This document shows positions 8,604-15,947 of a stretch of 64,000 nucleotides of DNA, piece by piece. The position numbers and the translations under genes are program-made. Where the stretch lies: positions 6,014,001 through 6,078,000 of the forward strand of contig NZ_CP009428.1 in NCBI RefSeq assembly GCF_000758725.1, read 5' to 3'. A model generated the notes under the pieces. That model searched no databases, was not told the origin of the DNA, and worked only from the letters and a program-made list of their open reading frames with translations. The first letter of the stretch is position 1, and each line of letters opens with the position of its first letter. The stretch comes from Paenibacillus odorifer. GTDB taxonomy: Bacteria > Bacillota > Bacilli > Paenibacillales > Paenibacillaceae.

Positions 8604-8648
8604 AAAAAACAGAGGCATTGCGTTTTTACATTCGCAATACCTCTGTAG
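8604..8648 (-). terminator. Leader hairpin with T tract (candidate attenuator)
   Basis: On the minus strand ACAGAGGTATTGCG pairs with CGCAATGCCTCTGT over 14 bp with one G-U pair, and seven T residues follow. This is an intrinsic terminator by structure, yet it stands between the operon promoter and its first gene. Regulated read-through is therefore likely. I see no S-box, T-box or other known riboswitch consensus in the 45 or so bases before it. Confidence 0.65.
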
Positions 8649-8699
8649 GAACAGTCGGCAATCATTATTCAAAGTAAATCAATTGGAATTATAATATTT

Positions 8700-8728
8700 A
8701 AAATATCATCGATTTTATAAGCTGTCAA
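8700..8728 (-). promoter_or_regulatory. Promoter of the sulfonate-type operon
   Basis: Minus-strand TTGACA (8728-8723), 17 bases, TATTTT (8705-8700). The transcript would start near 8692 and carry a leader of about 118 bases containing the hairpin. Confidence 0.65.
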
Positions 8729-8900
8729 CAAAAAACAAGCCCTTTTATGGAACAGAAGTGGAGTTTTTTCTAGTTCATAAGTTAGAAAAGCAATGAATTA
8801 AATCACTTTTAGTAGGATGAAAGTATTAAAAAACCTCACTTTTGCGTCGATATAATGAAGTAAGCTTATGACAAATTGGTTCTAAGGAAGGGGCTTTTGC

Positions 8901-11900
8901 TTGAAAAGCATATCATTAAAATGGGGAGCAACCCTTGTTGCCCTTAACACCTTGTTCGGTGGTACTCTCTATGCATCTGCAGCTGAAATCACTCCACCGT
9001 TCTCCGATTTAACCGAAATACAACAGACGAAAAGTGCCGCAATCCTCGAGGCTGCTCGTCTAGGCTTGCTTAAAGGCGATCCCAACGGACAATTCAGACC
9101 CACTGCGACAATGACTCGCCAAGAGCTGGCAGCCATTTTAGCGAAGACCTTAAAGCTAGATTCCTCAGTAAACTCCACTTCTTCCTTTAGAGACGTATCT
9201 GATTCCAGTTGGAGTGTGTCCGCTATTGAGGCTGTTAAAAAGGCAGGATTTATGGAGGGTGATCTTACAGGTGATTTTAATCCATCCAGACCTGTAACTA
9301 GAGAAGAGCTTGCAGTTATATTTGTACGTGCCATCCGCGGAACTGGAGCGCAAGGCGGACAGGCCAACAAGGTTAATGACGAATCCACAATCAGCAATTG
9401 GGCAAAAGAGTATACCGATGTCGCATTACGTCTTAAACTTATAGACTCTCCCGAAGATATGTTCAGCCCCAAAGGTACTGTTCAGCGGCAGGATATGGCT
9501 TCTTTTCTGCTGAATATTTTTAAAGAAGAACAACAAACTGCAACGATCGACAATATAGATGGAGATTTCGTAACGATCAATGGCACGCCTTACCTCATTG
9601 AAGGTAAACTCAAAGAATTAATGGGTGATAACAACCATGATGCTTTAAGAGGAGCTGTCCTTAAGTTCAATTCTTTGAATCGTCATGTGGACGGTTTGCA
9701 GGAGCTTGAAATTGTACAAAAAGGGGTTCAACTAAATACCTCCGGCTTACCCTCCGGTTCTTTGCTCAATATTTCTGGAAATGATGTTGTTATTAAAGGC
9801 AATGTTACCGGTGATTTGAAGATTAAAAATGGCGTTTCGAGTATAACTTTTCAGGGCCAAGTTGGGCAGATCATTGTGGATTCTATAACTCCAGTTACTA
9901 TTCATGGCAGCGGTTCCCTGCAAACCTTAAAAATAGTTGAAGGCGGCGCTAGGATCACCATCGATCCCTCCTTGTCTATTCAAAATCTGCAGTTGCCTGG
10001 CATGAGTCTGCCTTCACATTTCATAACAAATTACACAGCCATTCAAAATAATATCCAAACGGTTCAAAATGCATCTGGAGCCGTTGCTCCTGCATATACT
10101 TCGTCCACGTCTGCTAACGCCGTGAGCGATCCGACTCCTGAGCCTACTCCGATAGCGACTCCTAGTCCTACTCCAGTGGCGACTCCTAGTCCTACTCCGG
10201 TCGCGACTCCTGAGCCTACTCCGGTGACGACTCCTGAGCCTACTCCCGTAGCGACTCCTAGTCCTACTCCGGTGACGACTCCTAGTCCTACTCCGGTCGC
10301 GACTCCGAGCCCTACTCCGGTGACGACTCCGAGCCCTACTCCCGTAGCGACTCCTGGTCCTACTCCGGCGCCGACTCCGGAGCCTACTCCCGTAGCGACT
10401 CCTAGTCCTACTCCGGTGACGACTCCTGAGCCTACTCCGGTCGCGACTCCGGAGCCTACTCCAGTGACGACTCCTAGTCCTACTCCAGTAGCGACTCCTA
10501 GTCCTACTCCGGTGACGACTCCTAGTCCTACTCCGGTGACGACTCCTAGTCCTACTCCGGTGACGACTCCTAGTCCTACTCCGGTGACGATTCCTAGTCC
10601 TACTCCGGTGACGACTCCTGAGCCTACTCCGGCGCTGACTCCTGAGCCTACTCCCGTAGTGACTCCTAGTCCTACTCCGGTCGCGACTCCTAGTCCTACT
10701 CCTACTCCAGTAGCGACTCCGGAGCCTACTCCGGTCGCGACTCCTGAGCCTACTCCCGCAGTGACTCCTAGCCCTACTCCGGCGCCGACTCCGGTGAACC
10801 ATGCACCAGTCGTGCAAAATAATATTGATCCAATGTCTGCTCTGATCACAAGTGGTGTCCAAAACGTCGACATCAGTAATGTGTTCATTGATCCGGACGG
10901 CGACCCGCTTACATTCGCAGCTGCATCCTCTGACGCTAGCGTTGCCACTGTATCTGTAAATGGGAATCATCTCAACCTTGTGCCGGTCGATTCAGGTACA
11001 GCCATGATTACAATAACAGCAATGGACGGCCAAGGTGGCGTTAACACTGCTACTTTTGCATTCACTGTAACGTCTAATCAGCCACCAATTGCAATATCTG
11101 GAATCACTACTCAACTCTTAACACCAGGTATCACGGCACCACGTACATTTGATCTGGCCCAGCTTTTTCAAGATCCAGACAATGACATGCTTACTTATTC
11201 AGCTTCTATAGATAACGTAAATGCTGGTACACTTAGCCTTAATGGCAACACTCTGACGATAACTCCGGCAGCTAATAGTTCAGCGAGTGGTTTAGTGACC
11301 CTCACAGCAACGGATGATAAAGGAGGTTCAGCTACCTCAACTTTCACCTTGATTACAGCCCAGCTTGTAAACAACGGCTTTGTGCCAATAACCACCAAGC
11401 AAGGTGTATCCAATATTTCCTTCGATATTTCCAAGCTGATTCCTAATCAGAGTCAATTTAAAGTGTATACAGAAAGCAGCACAGGTTCATTGAGCGGACC
11501 TGTAACTCTGAATGGAGCTATATGGAATGGTCCTACAAGTCCAGGAACGGTATGGATAGTAGGTTCTGATGGCAAAGCGGTTGTATTATCTATAAGTGTG
11601 GCTTCACAGGGTACCTCCGAGCTATTCTTCTCAGAGTATCTGGACGGCGGTGACGGCAGAATCGCAGTTGAGCTGTACTATAAAGGAAATGGTAATCCCG
11701 CAGGAAAAGCAGAAGGTTACACCCTTGAAGTCCACCAATTTATGAAAGCCACCCAAACCAAACAGGTTTATTCCCGGCCATTATTTCCTGTACCTGTAGC
11801 AATGCCGTATATGTTTATAGATTCTACTTTTGGGGACGCATTTGATTTAATGAATATCTCCTATTACAATGATGAGCTGAGTCTATATAATCCAAAAACA

Positions 11901-12110
11901 TATAATATTACAGCATTAGTACTGAAGAAAAACGGCCAAATCGTGGATGTTCTCGGTGACCCTACCTCTACTCAGCAATTCCTCTCCACAGGTGGAACTA
12001 TTGTCCGTAAATCTGGTATATACACTGGATCACAGCAGTATTCACTTGAGGGCGAGTGGAATCAATATCCCAAAGGAACTTACCAGTATTTTGGAAGCCA
12101 TACTCCTTAA
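8901..12110 (+). CDS. SLH-domain surface protein with Thr-Pro repeats and lamin-tail-like end
   Basis: A 1,069-residue exported protein. A TTG start follows AAGGAAGGGG. Residues 1-27 form a signal peptide (cleavage near ASA/AE). Three SLH motifs (about 30-210) would bind it to pyruvylated cell-wall polymer. A middle domain of unknown fold is followed by the Thr-Pro linker at about 412-629, then two or three Ig/cadherin-like modules (residues 632 to about 880; PDGDPLTF and DPDNDMLTY calcium-type motifs) and a C-terminal part (about 905-1060) with FFSEYLDGGDGRIAVELYY, resembling a lamin-tail domain. The role is probably adhesive or structural; no catalytic motif is seen. It is monocistronic and ends at a strong hairpin. 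Confidence 0.85.
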   Translation: MKSISLKWGATLVALNTLFGGTLYASAAEITPPFSDLTEIQQTKSAAILEAARLGLLKGDPNGQFRPTATMTRQELAAILAKTLKLDSSVNSTSSFRDVSDSSWSVSAIEAVKKAGFMEGDLTGDFNPSRPVTREELAVIFVRAIRGTGAQGGQANKVNDESTISNWAKEYTDVALRLKLIDSPEDMFSPKGTVQRQDMASFLLNIFKEEQQTATIDNIDGDFVTINGTPYLIEGKLKELMGDNNHDALRGAVLKFNSLNRHVDGLQELEIVQKGVQLNTSGLPSGSLLNISGNDVVIKGNVTGDLKIKNGVSSITFQGQVGQIIVDSITPVTIHGSGSLQTLKIVEGGARITIDPSLSIQNLQLPGMSLPSHFITNYTAIQNNIQTVQNASGAVAPAYTSSTSANAVSDPTPEPTPIATPSPTPVATPSPTPVATPEPTPVTTPEPTPVATPSPTPVTTPSPTPVATPSPTPVTTPSPTPVATPGPTPAPTPEPTPVATPSPTPVTTPEPTPVATPEPTPVTTPSPTPVATPSPTPVTTPSPTPVTTPSPTPVTTPSPTPVTIPSPTPVTTPEPTPALTPEPTPVVTPSPTPVATPSPTPTPVATPEPTPVATPEPTPAVTPSPTPAPTPVNHAPVVQNNIDPMSALITSGVQNVDISNVFIDPDGDPLTFAAASSDASVATVSVNGNHLNLVPVDSGTAMITITAMDGQGGVNTATFAFTVTSNQPPIAISGITTQLLTPGITAPRTFDLAQLFQDPDNDMLTYSASIDNVNAGTLSLNGNTLTITPAANSSASGLVTLTATDDKGGSATSTFTLITAQLVNNGFVPITTKQGVSNISFDISKLIPNQSQFKVYTESSTGSLSGPVTLNGAIWNGPTSPGTVWIVGSDGKAVVLSISVASQGTSELFFSEYLDGGDGRIAVELYYKGNGNPAGKAEGYTLEVHQFMKATQTKQVYSRPLFPVPVAMPYMFIDSTFGDAFDLMNISYYNDELSLYNPKTYNITALVLKKNGQIVDVLGDPTSTQQFLSTGGTIVRKSGIYTGSQQYSLEGEWNQYPKGTYQYFGSHTP
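10134..10787 (+). repeat. 24-bp tandem repeat encoding TP(S/E)PTPV(A/T)
   Basis: I count 27 eight-residue units, one of them with an extra TP dipeptide (unit 24) and one with IP for TP (unit 20). At DNA level the units alternate ACTCCTAGTCCTACTCCG and ACTCCTGAGCCTACTCCG types. The linker should be extended, wall-spanning and possibly O-glycosylated. The array leaves long open frames on the opposite strand, which are by-products of the repeat. Confidence 0.9.
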
Positions 12111-12130
12111 ACAGCCCTTTCTAATGTAAA

Positions 12131-12183
12131 AAACAAGCAGGCAGTGAGCCTCCAGATATTGGAGAAACACTGCCTGCTTGTTT
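12131..12183. terminator. Strong bidirectional hairpin after the SLH gene
   Basis: AAACAAGCAGGCAGTG pairs perfectly with CACTGCCTGCTTGTTT across a 21-base loop, with flanking A and T runs. Confidence 0.85.
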
Positions 12184-12291
12184 ATCTGCATTGCGTAGGG
12201 TTAAGTCGACTTTGGGTAAACCTCGGAATAACTCCTCCGGATCCCCCCGTATATTTTATATCGCCGAATCTAGATCAAATCTTTGATTTAG

Positions 12292-12476
12292 TTGCATTCT
12301 GTACACTTATTTCGTATAAAAAAGGGGGTGTCCTGAATATAACTGTATTCTATACAATTAAAATCCAGAAAAATCACCTTTAGCTGAGGAAATCATGAAA
12401 ATAAGTGTACTGAATACAGCTATTTTTTGGGGACAATTTATTCGATGAGTTATAACTGTACAAAATACACTTATAT
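12292..12476. repeat. Four degenerate copies of a TGTATTC/GTACACTTAT motif
   Basis: Copies lie at about 12292-12312 (plus), 12341-12360 (plus), 12399-12421 (minus) and 12452-12475 (plus). Arms GTACACTTATTT at 12301-12312 and AAATAAGTGTAC at 12399-12410 are perfect inverted repeats, with partial match continuing outward for about nine bases. This looks like a decayed intergenic repeat or MITE-like unit. Confidence 0.5.
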
Positions 12477-12552
12477 GCTCCCACCGTCACTTCAACATAT
12501 GTTCACCGCTTCAACATCTGCATTTTGCCTCCACTTGTTACTTATACTCCTG

Positions 12553-12674
12553 CATCTTCTTCCACTTCTTCCACTTCTTCCACTACTTCCTCTACTTCCT
12601 CTACTTCCTCTACTTCCTCTACTTCCTCTACTTCCTCTACTTCCACTACTCCTTCTACTTCCTCCACAACTTCT
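12553..12674 (+). repeat. 9-bp ACTTCCTCT minisatellite (pyrimidine-rich tract)
   Basis: About six near-perfect ACTTCCTCT units are flanked by ACTTCTTCC variants. In one plus frame it encodes Thr-Ser-Ser repeats preceded by TYTPASSST, like the linker of a surface protein. It may be the remnant of one, or a polypurine/polypyrimidine tract. Confidence 0.6.
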
Positions 12675-12734
12675 ACCTGCCGTTTCAAAATATCACTTCA
12701 AGCATATCGCTCCCCCGGCTCTTAATAACGCTGC

Positions 12735-14018
12735 TTACATCAGATATCTTAAATATAAATACACGCTGGAGATCACAATGGACAACAGCATCAAAGGAAA
12801 ACCGACCTTCAAATACTTCATGAACGTAATCGGGTACCCCTCTTTACCTGCCAAACCCGCTACGATCAAATTAGCACTCGCACCAATCAATGTGCCATTG
12901 CCACCCAGACAAGCCCCTAAGGCCAAACTCCACCATAACGGCTCCAAATTGCTGATCCCCATATTGCCCATCTCCTGAATCAGAGGGATCATAGTTGCTA
13001 CAAAAGGAATGTTATCCAGAAATGCTGAGGTAATGGCGCTGACCCATAAAATCATCATTGAGCTCATCAGCACATCACCATTCGTTATTTCAATCGCTTT
13101 TGCTGCCAGCTCTGCAATCACACCTGTCTCTACAAGCCCTGACACCAACACGAACAGTCCGATAAAAAAGAAGATCGTAATCCACTCCACGCTGTGAAAA
13201 GCTTTTTCCAGCATTTGTTCCCCTCCGGTCAGCAGCAGCAGTAAAAATGCACCGGCCAGTGCAACTGTAGCGGACTCCAAATGTAACGCCTGATGTAAAA
13301 AGAACCCGGCAATCGTAATTGCCAATACGATCAGACATTTTCGCAGCAGCTTATGATCCGTAATCATAACCTTCTCATCCATATCCATGATGCTCTGCTG
13401 CAATTCAGGTGTAGTTTTAATTTGTTTACCGAACATCAATAACAGCAGCGGGATATACGCCAAAACAATGATGATAATCACAGGTGTCAGATTGCTAATA
13501 AAAGCCATGAAGGTCAGCTCCTTAACAGCACTGCCAATCATGATATTAGGCGGGTCTCCGATCAAGGTTGCCGTTCCGCCTACATTAGATGCGATAATTT
13601 GTGACATTAAAAAAGGCAGCGGATGTATGCGCAGTTGTCTTGTAATACTGAAGGTGACTGGCACCATAAGCAGCACTGTCGTCACATTATCCAAAAAGGC
13701 TGAAGCCACTGCGGTAATCACAAACAAAGCAATCAGTATTCTTTTCGGCTTCCCCTTCGCCAACTTAGCTGATTTCACAGCTGCGTATTTAAAGAGCCCC
13801 GTCTCTGCGGTAATCCCTACAATCATCATCATCCCTACAAGCAGTCCTATAGTATTAAAATCGATGTGCTGCAGTGCCGTCTCCTGATCCACAATGCCCA
13901 TCGCTATCATGACGATAGCTCCTAACATCGCCAGAATGGTACGGTGAATCTTTTCGGAAATAATAAGTCCATAAATCAGCAGAAAAATGCCTATCGCCCA
14001 AACCGCTTGCTGTTCCAT
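12735..14018 (-). CDS. ArsB/NhaD-type ion-transporter superfamily permease
   Basis: A 427-residue membrane protein with about 11-12 hydrophobic segments in two inverted halves. Conserved family motifs are DNVTTVLLMVP and GDPPNIMIG in the first half and DNIPFVATMIP and GANLIVAG-like GASANLIVAG in the second. This is the COG1055 group (arsenite pumps, Na+/H+ antiporters and citrate-type carriers), and the motifs do not settle the ion. It differs from the arsenite pump at 26187-27476 and is not next to an ars regulator, so arsenic export is less likely. GAGGGATATT precedes the ATG. Confidence 0.8.
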   Translation of the reverse strand: MEQQAVWAIGIFLLIYGLIISEKIHRTILAMLGAIVMIAMGIVDQETALQHIDFNTIGLLVGMMMIVGITAETGLFKYAAVKSAKLAKGKPKRILIALFVITAVASAFLDNVTTVLLMVPVTFSITRQLRIHPLPFLMSQIIASNVGGTATLIGDPPNIMIGSAVKELTFMAFISNLTPVIIIIVLAYIPLLLLMFGKQIKTTPELQQSIMDMDEKVMITDHKLLRKCLIVLAITIAGFFLHQALHLESATVALAGAFLLLLLTGGEQMLEKAFHSVEWITIFFFIGLFVLVSGLVETGVIAELAAKAIEITNGDVLMSSMMILWVSAITSAFLDNIPFVATMIPLIQEMGNMGISNLEPLWWSLALGACLGGNGTLIGASANLIVAGLAGKEGYPITFMKYLKVGFPLMLLSIVISSVYLYLRYLM

Positions 14019-14134
14019 AATATCCCTCGGTCCTTCTATGTAATTTCGTTAACTTACAGTCTACTCATCATATAACCTTATTATCATAAAATAGATTTGT
14101 ATTTTTCGCACGGGGATTGTGGAATCATTCCACT

Positions 14135-14172
14135 AAAAAACGACTCTGCCGGATGTTTATCGGAGAGCCGTT
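14135..14172 (-). terminator. Intrinsic terminator on the minus strand
   Basis: AACGGCTCTCCG pairs with CGGCAGAGTCGTT with one bulge and one mismatch, followed by TTTTTT. It lies just after the 39-codon frame at 14183-14302. Confidence 0.7.
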
Positions 14173-14182
14173 GTAGATTCGA

Positions 14183-14302
14183 TTATTTCATTTTTAGAGC
14201 CTGAGGCTCCTTGAAAGCAGTTAACGTCCCTTTAATCTGCACAATTATCATACCGTTTAGATCAATAGCAACCAATTTCCCATCGGTCTGGGCTACATAC
14301 AT
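14183..14302 (-). pseudogene. Possible gene remnant, C-terminal 39 codons
   Basis: The minus frame reads MYVAQTDGKLVAIDLNGM followed by a short tail and stop, and the frame continues open for nine more codons upstream (GGVWCLGHD) without a start codon. DGKLVAIDLNG looks like a strand of a beta-propeller or repeat protein. A terminator follows directly. I read it as the end of a lost gene, or less likely a small gene without a clear ribosome site. Confidence 0.4.
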
Positions 14303-14466
14303 GTCATGTCCCAGGCACCAAACTCCTCCTCATATAAGTAACTGCCTCATTTGGATAGATTCTTAAAATCAAATATAATAACATCAGACGAGCAGGATAT
14401 AACCCTTATGGATTATTATTCCATTTTGTCAAAAACAACAGAATAAATCAAAACATTTACTCACAA

Positions 14467-14483
14467 ACTTACATTTTGTAAGT
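14467..14483. promoter_or_regulatory. Palindromic operator
   Basis: ACTTACA-TTT-TGTAAGT is a perfect 7-3-7 inverted repeat overlapping the -35 element of the downstream promoter. Its ACTT-N9-AAGT form recalls sites of HxlR/YodB and MarR-type redox regulators, but the regulator is not in the window. Confidence 0.6.
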
Positions 14484-14497
14484 CATTGTGTTATAAT
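14469..14497 (+). promoter_or_regulatory. Promoter of the flavin oxidoreductase gene
   Basis: TTACAT at 14469-14474, 17 bases, TATAAT at 14492-14497. Confidence 0.65.
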
Positions 14498-14561
14498 AAT
14501 CACATTCCTCCATACACGGACAGGCTTTAGCAAATATATGAATAACAAGGGGTTTGTGAGC

Positions 14562-15647
14562 ATGAGTAACGAAGCAACCGCAGCACCAGCATCCGATTTT
14601 GAATTTGGTATCTATACCTTAGGAGACATCGTAGCGGATTGTCATACAGGGAAGAAGATCAGTCCAAAACAACGTCTCGACGAAGTTGTAGCTGCAGCTA
14701 AGCTGGCAGATGAGGCGGGACTTGATGTATTTGGTGTAGGTGAGCATCATCGTCTTGATTTTGTAATTTCTTCGGTGCCAGTCGTACTGGCTGCCATTTC
14801 TCAGGTTACTAACAGAATTAAACTAACGAGCGCAACAACCGTATTAAGCACCATTGATCCTGTACGGGTGTTCGAGGATTTCGCCACACTTGATTTGCTG
14901 TCGAATGGACGTGCAGAGATTATTGCGGGGCGTGGTGCGTTTGTGGAGTCTTTTCCGCTCTTCGGGTATGAGCTTGAAGATTATCACCGTCTATTCTCCG
15001 AGAATATCAATTTACTCTTGGAGCTTAACAAACATGAAGTTATGAACTGGGAGGGCTCCTTCCGTTCATCGCTGAAGGATTCGGAGATTGCTCCACGTCC
15101 ATTACAGGAGAATCTTCCACTCTGGATTGGTGTAGGCGGTTCTCCAGAAAGCGCGGAGAAGGCCGGGATGCTCGGGACCGGAATGGCTATCGCCATCCTA
15201 AGCGGCAGTCCAGAGCCTTTTCAAGAGCTTGCCGCAACCTATCGGCGTGCCGGAATTCAAGCAGGACATGCACCTGAGGATCTAAAGATTGCGATCACTA
15301 GCCACGGCTACATTGCTGAAACCTCACAGCAGGCGTTGGACGAATATTACCCTTACTACTATAGTTACCGTAACTCTATCCGTCCAAAACCGGGTCAAGA
15401 GTACAAGGTGTCTCGTGATGACTTTGGGCAATATGTATCTGCTGATAACACGATGGCTGTGGGCAGCCCGCAGCAAATTATCGAAAAAATTCTCTATCAG
15501 CATGAGCTGTTCGGTCATAGCCGCTTTATGACTCAGCTCGATATCGGCGGCCTTCCTTACGCTAAGGTAGCCAAAGCCATTGAGCTTTTGGCAACAGAGG
15601 TTGCACCTGTCGTACGGCGTGAGATCGCCAAGAAGAACAACCGTTAG
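14562..15647 (+). CDS. LLM-class (luciferase-like) flavin-dependent oxidoreductase
   Basis: A 361-residue TIM-barrel FMN enzyme. Family features include FGVGEHH near residue 60, a TSATTVLSTIDPVRVFEDFATLD segment split over two strands, GRAEIIAGRG and LPLWIGVGGSPES. I chose the ATG at 14562, with AAGGGG nine bases upstream, over an ATG 24 bases earlier that has no ribosome site. Relatives act as monooxygenases or reductases on small organics, some of them sulfonates, but nothing identifies the substrate here. It stands alone with its own operator and terminator, so a stress- or substrate-inducible single gene is likely. Confidence 0.85.
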   Translation: MSNEATAAPASDFEFGIYTLGDIVADCHTGKKISPKQRLDEVVAAAKLADEAGLDVFGVGEHHRLDFVISSVPVVLAAISQVTNRIKLTSATTVLSTIDPVRVFEDFATLDLLSNGRAEIIAGRGAFVESFPLFGYELEDYHRLFSENINLLLELNKHEVMNWEGSFRSSLKDSEIAPRPLQENLPLWIGVGGSPESAEKAGMLGTGMAIAILSGSPEPFQELAATYRRAGIQAGHAPEDLKIAITSHGYIAETSQQALDEYYPYYYSYRNSIRPKPGQEYKVSRDDFGQYVSADNTMAVGSPQQIIEKILYQHELFGHSRFMTQLDIGGLPYAKVAKAIELLATEVAPVVRREIAKKNNR

Positions 15648-15658
15648 AATGGAATACC

Positions 15659-15697
15659 AAAAAGGGGCCCTCAAGCCAATGGCTGAGGCCCCCTTTT
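15659..15697. terminator. Bidirectional terminator
   Basis: AAAAAGGGGCCCTCAAGCC pairs with GGCTGAGGCCCCCTTTTT, serving both the oxidoreductase gene and the convergent TIR operon. Confidence 0.85.
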
Positions 15698-15707
15698 TAT
15701 AAAAAAA

Positions 15708-15947
15708 TCACGCAAAGGATGGTTTATTATTATCTACTTTTCCGCTGATAAGCTTCTTATACTCGTCGTCTCCGCCGTCCAAAGAAGGTGCAGTATAAAT
15801 CTGAGCTGAAGCTGGCTGCTGAGCAGAATGACTCGAGCCTGCTTTTCTTTTGGTGCTTTTGTCATCGCCGCCTGCACTCCTGCTCCCACCACTCGCAGAT
15901 CGGAGAACAGCATCAGATAAGCTGTTAATACCTTTTATTCTCTTCAT
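15708..15947 (-). CDS. 79-residue low-complexity protein, partner of the TIR-like protein
   Basis: A small protein with a basic N-terminus (MKRIKGINSLSDAVLRSASG), a Ser/Gly/Lys-rich centre (residues 18-46) and an acidic C-terminal part (SLDGGDDEYKKLISGK). No membrane segment, signal peptide or known domain is seen; it should be largely disordered. Its ATG overlaps the stop of the TIR gene by four bases, so it is co-translated. It could be a substrate, inhibitor or adaptor of the TIR protein; this is inference from coupling only. Confidence 0.75.
   Translation of the reverse strand: MKRIKGINSLSDAVLRSASGGSRSAGGDDKSTKRKAGSSHSAQQPASAQIYTAPSLDGGDDEYKKLISGKVDNNKPSFA

Larger units (their letters stand above)
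12184..12734. other. Gene-free stretch with degenerate palindromes and a pyrimidine tandem repeat
   Basis: No convincing gene lies here between the convergent SLH and permease genes. It contains four related copies of a CTGTATTC-GTACACTTAT motif and a 9-bp tandem repeat, both listed separately. The frames crossing it are low-complexity (Thr/Ser or Leu/Pro) and lack a ribosome site. Confidence 0.6.
14019..14537. other. Intergenic stretch with gene remnant and operator
   Basis: About 520 bases hold the promoter side of the permease gene, a minus-strand hairpin, a short coding remnant and the operator/promoter of the flavin oxidoreductase. These are listed separately; nothing else was recognised. 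Confidence 0.6.

Noticed and set aside
8575..8604. TTG start extending the ABC ATPase by ten codons
   Set aside because: The TTG falls in the T tract of the leader hairpin, and a perfect ribosome site serves the GTG at 8574.
8640..8700. S-box (SAM) riboswitch in the sulfonate operon leader
   Set aside because: The leader before the hairpin is only about 45 bases and lacks the conserved S-box segments.
10014..10970. Two long minus-strand open frames opposite the SLH protein repeats (Arg-Ser-rich and Gly-Val-rich)
   Set aside because: They are produced by the 24-bp Thr-Pro repeat read on the other strand; low complexity, no ribosome site, and the plus-strand protein has clear domains.
12427..12978. 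Leu/Pro-repeat open frame
   Set aside because: It is the 9-bp minisatellite in another frame, and it runs into the antisense of a well-defined permease gene.
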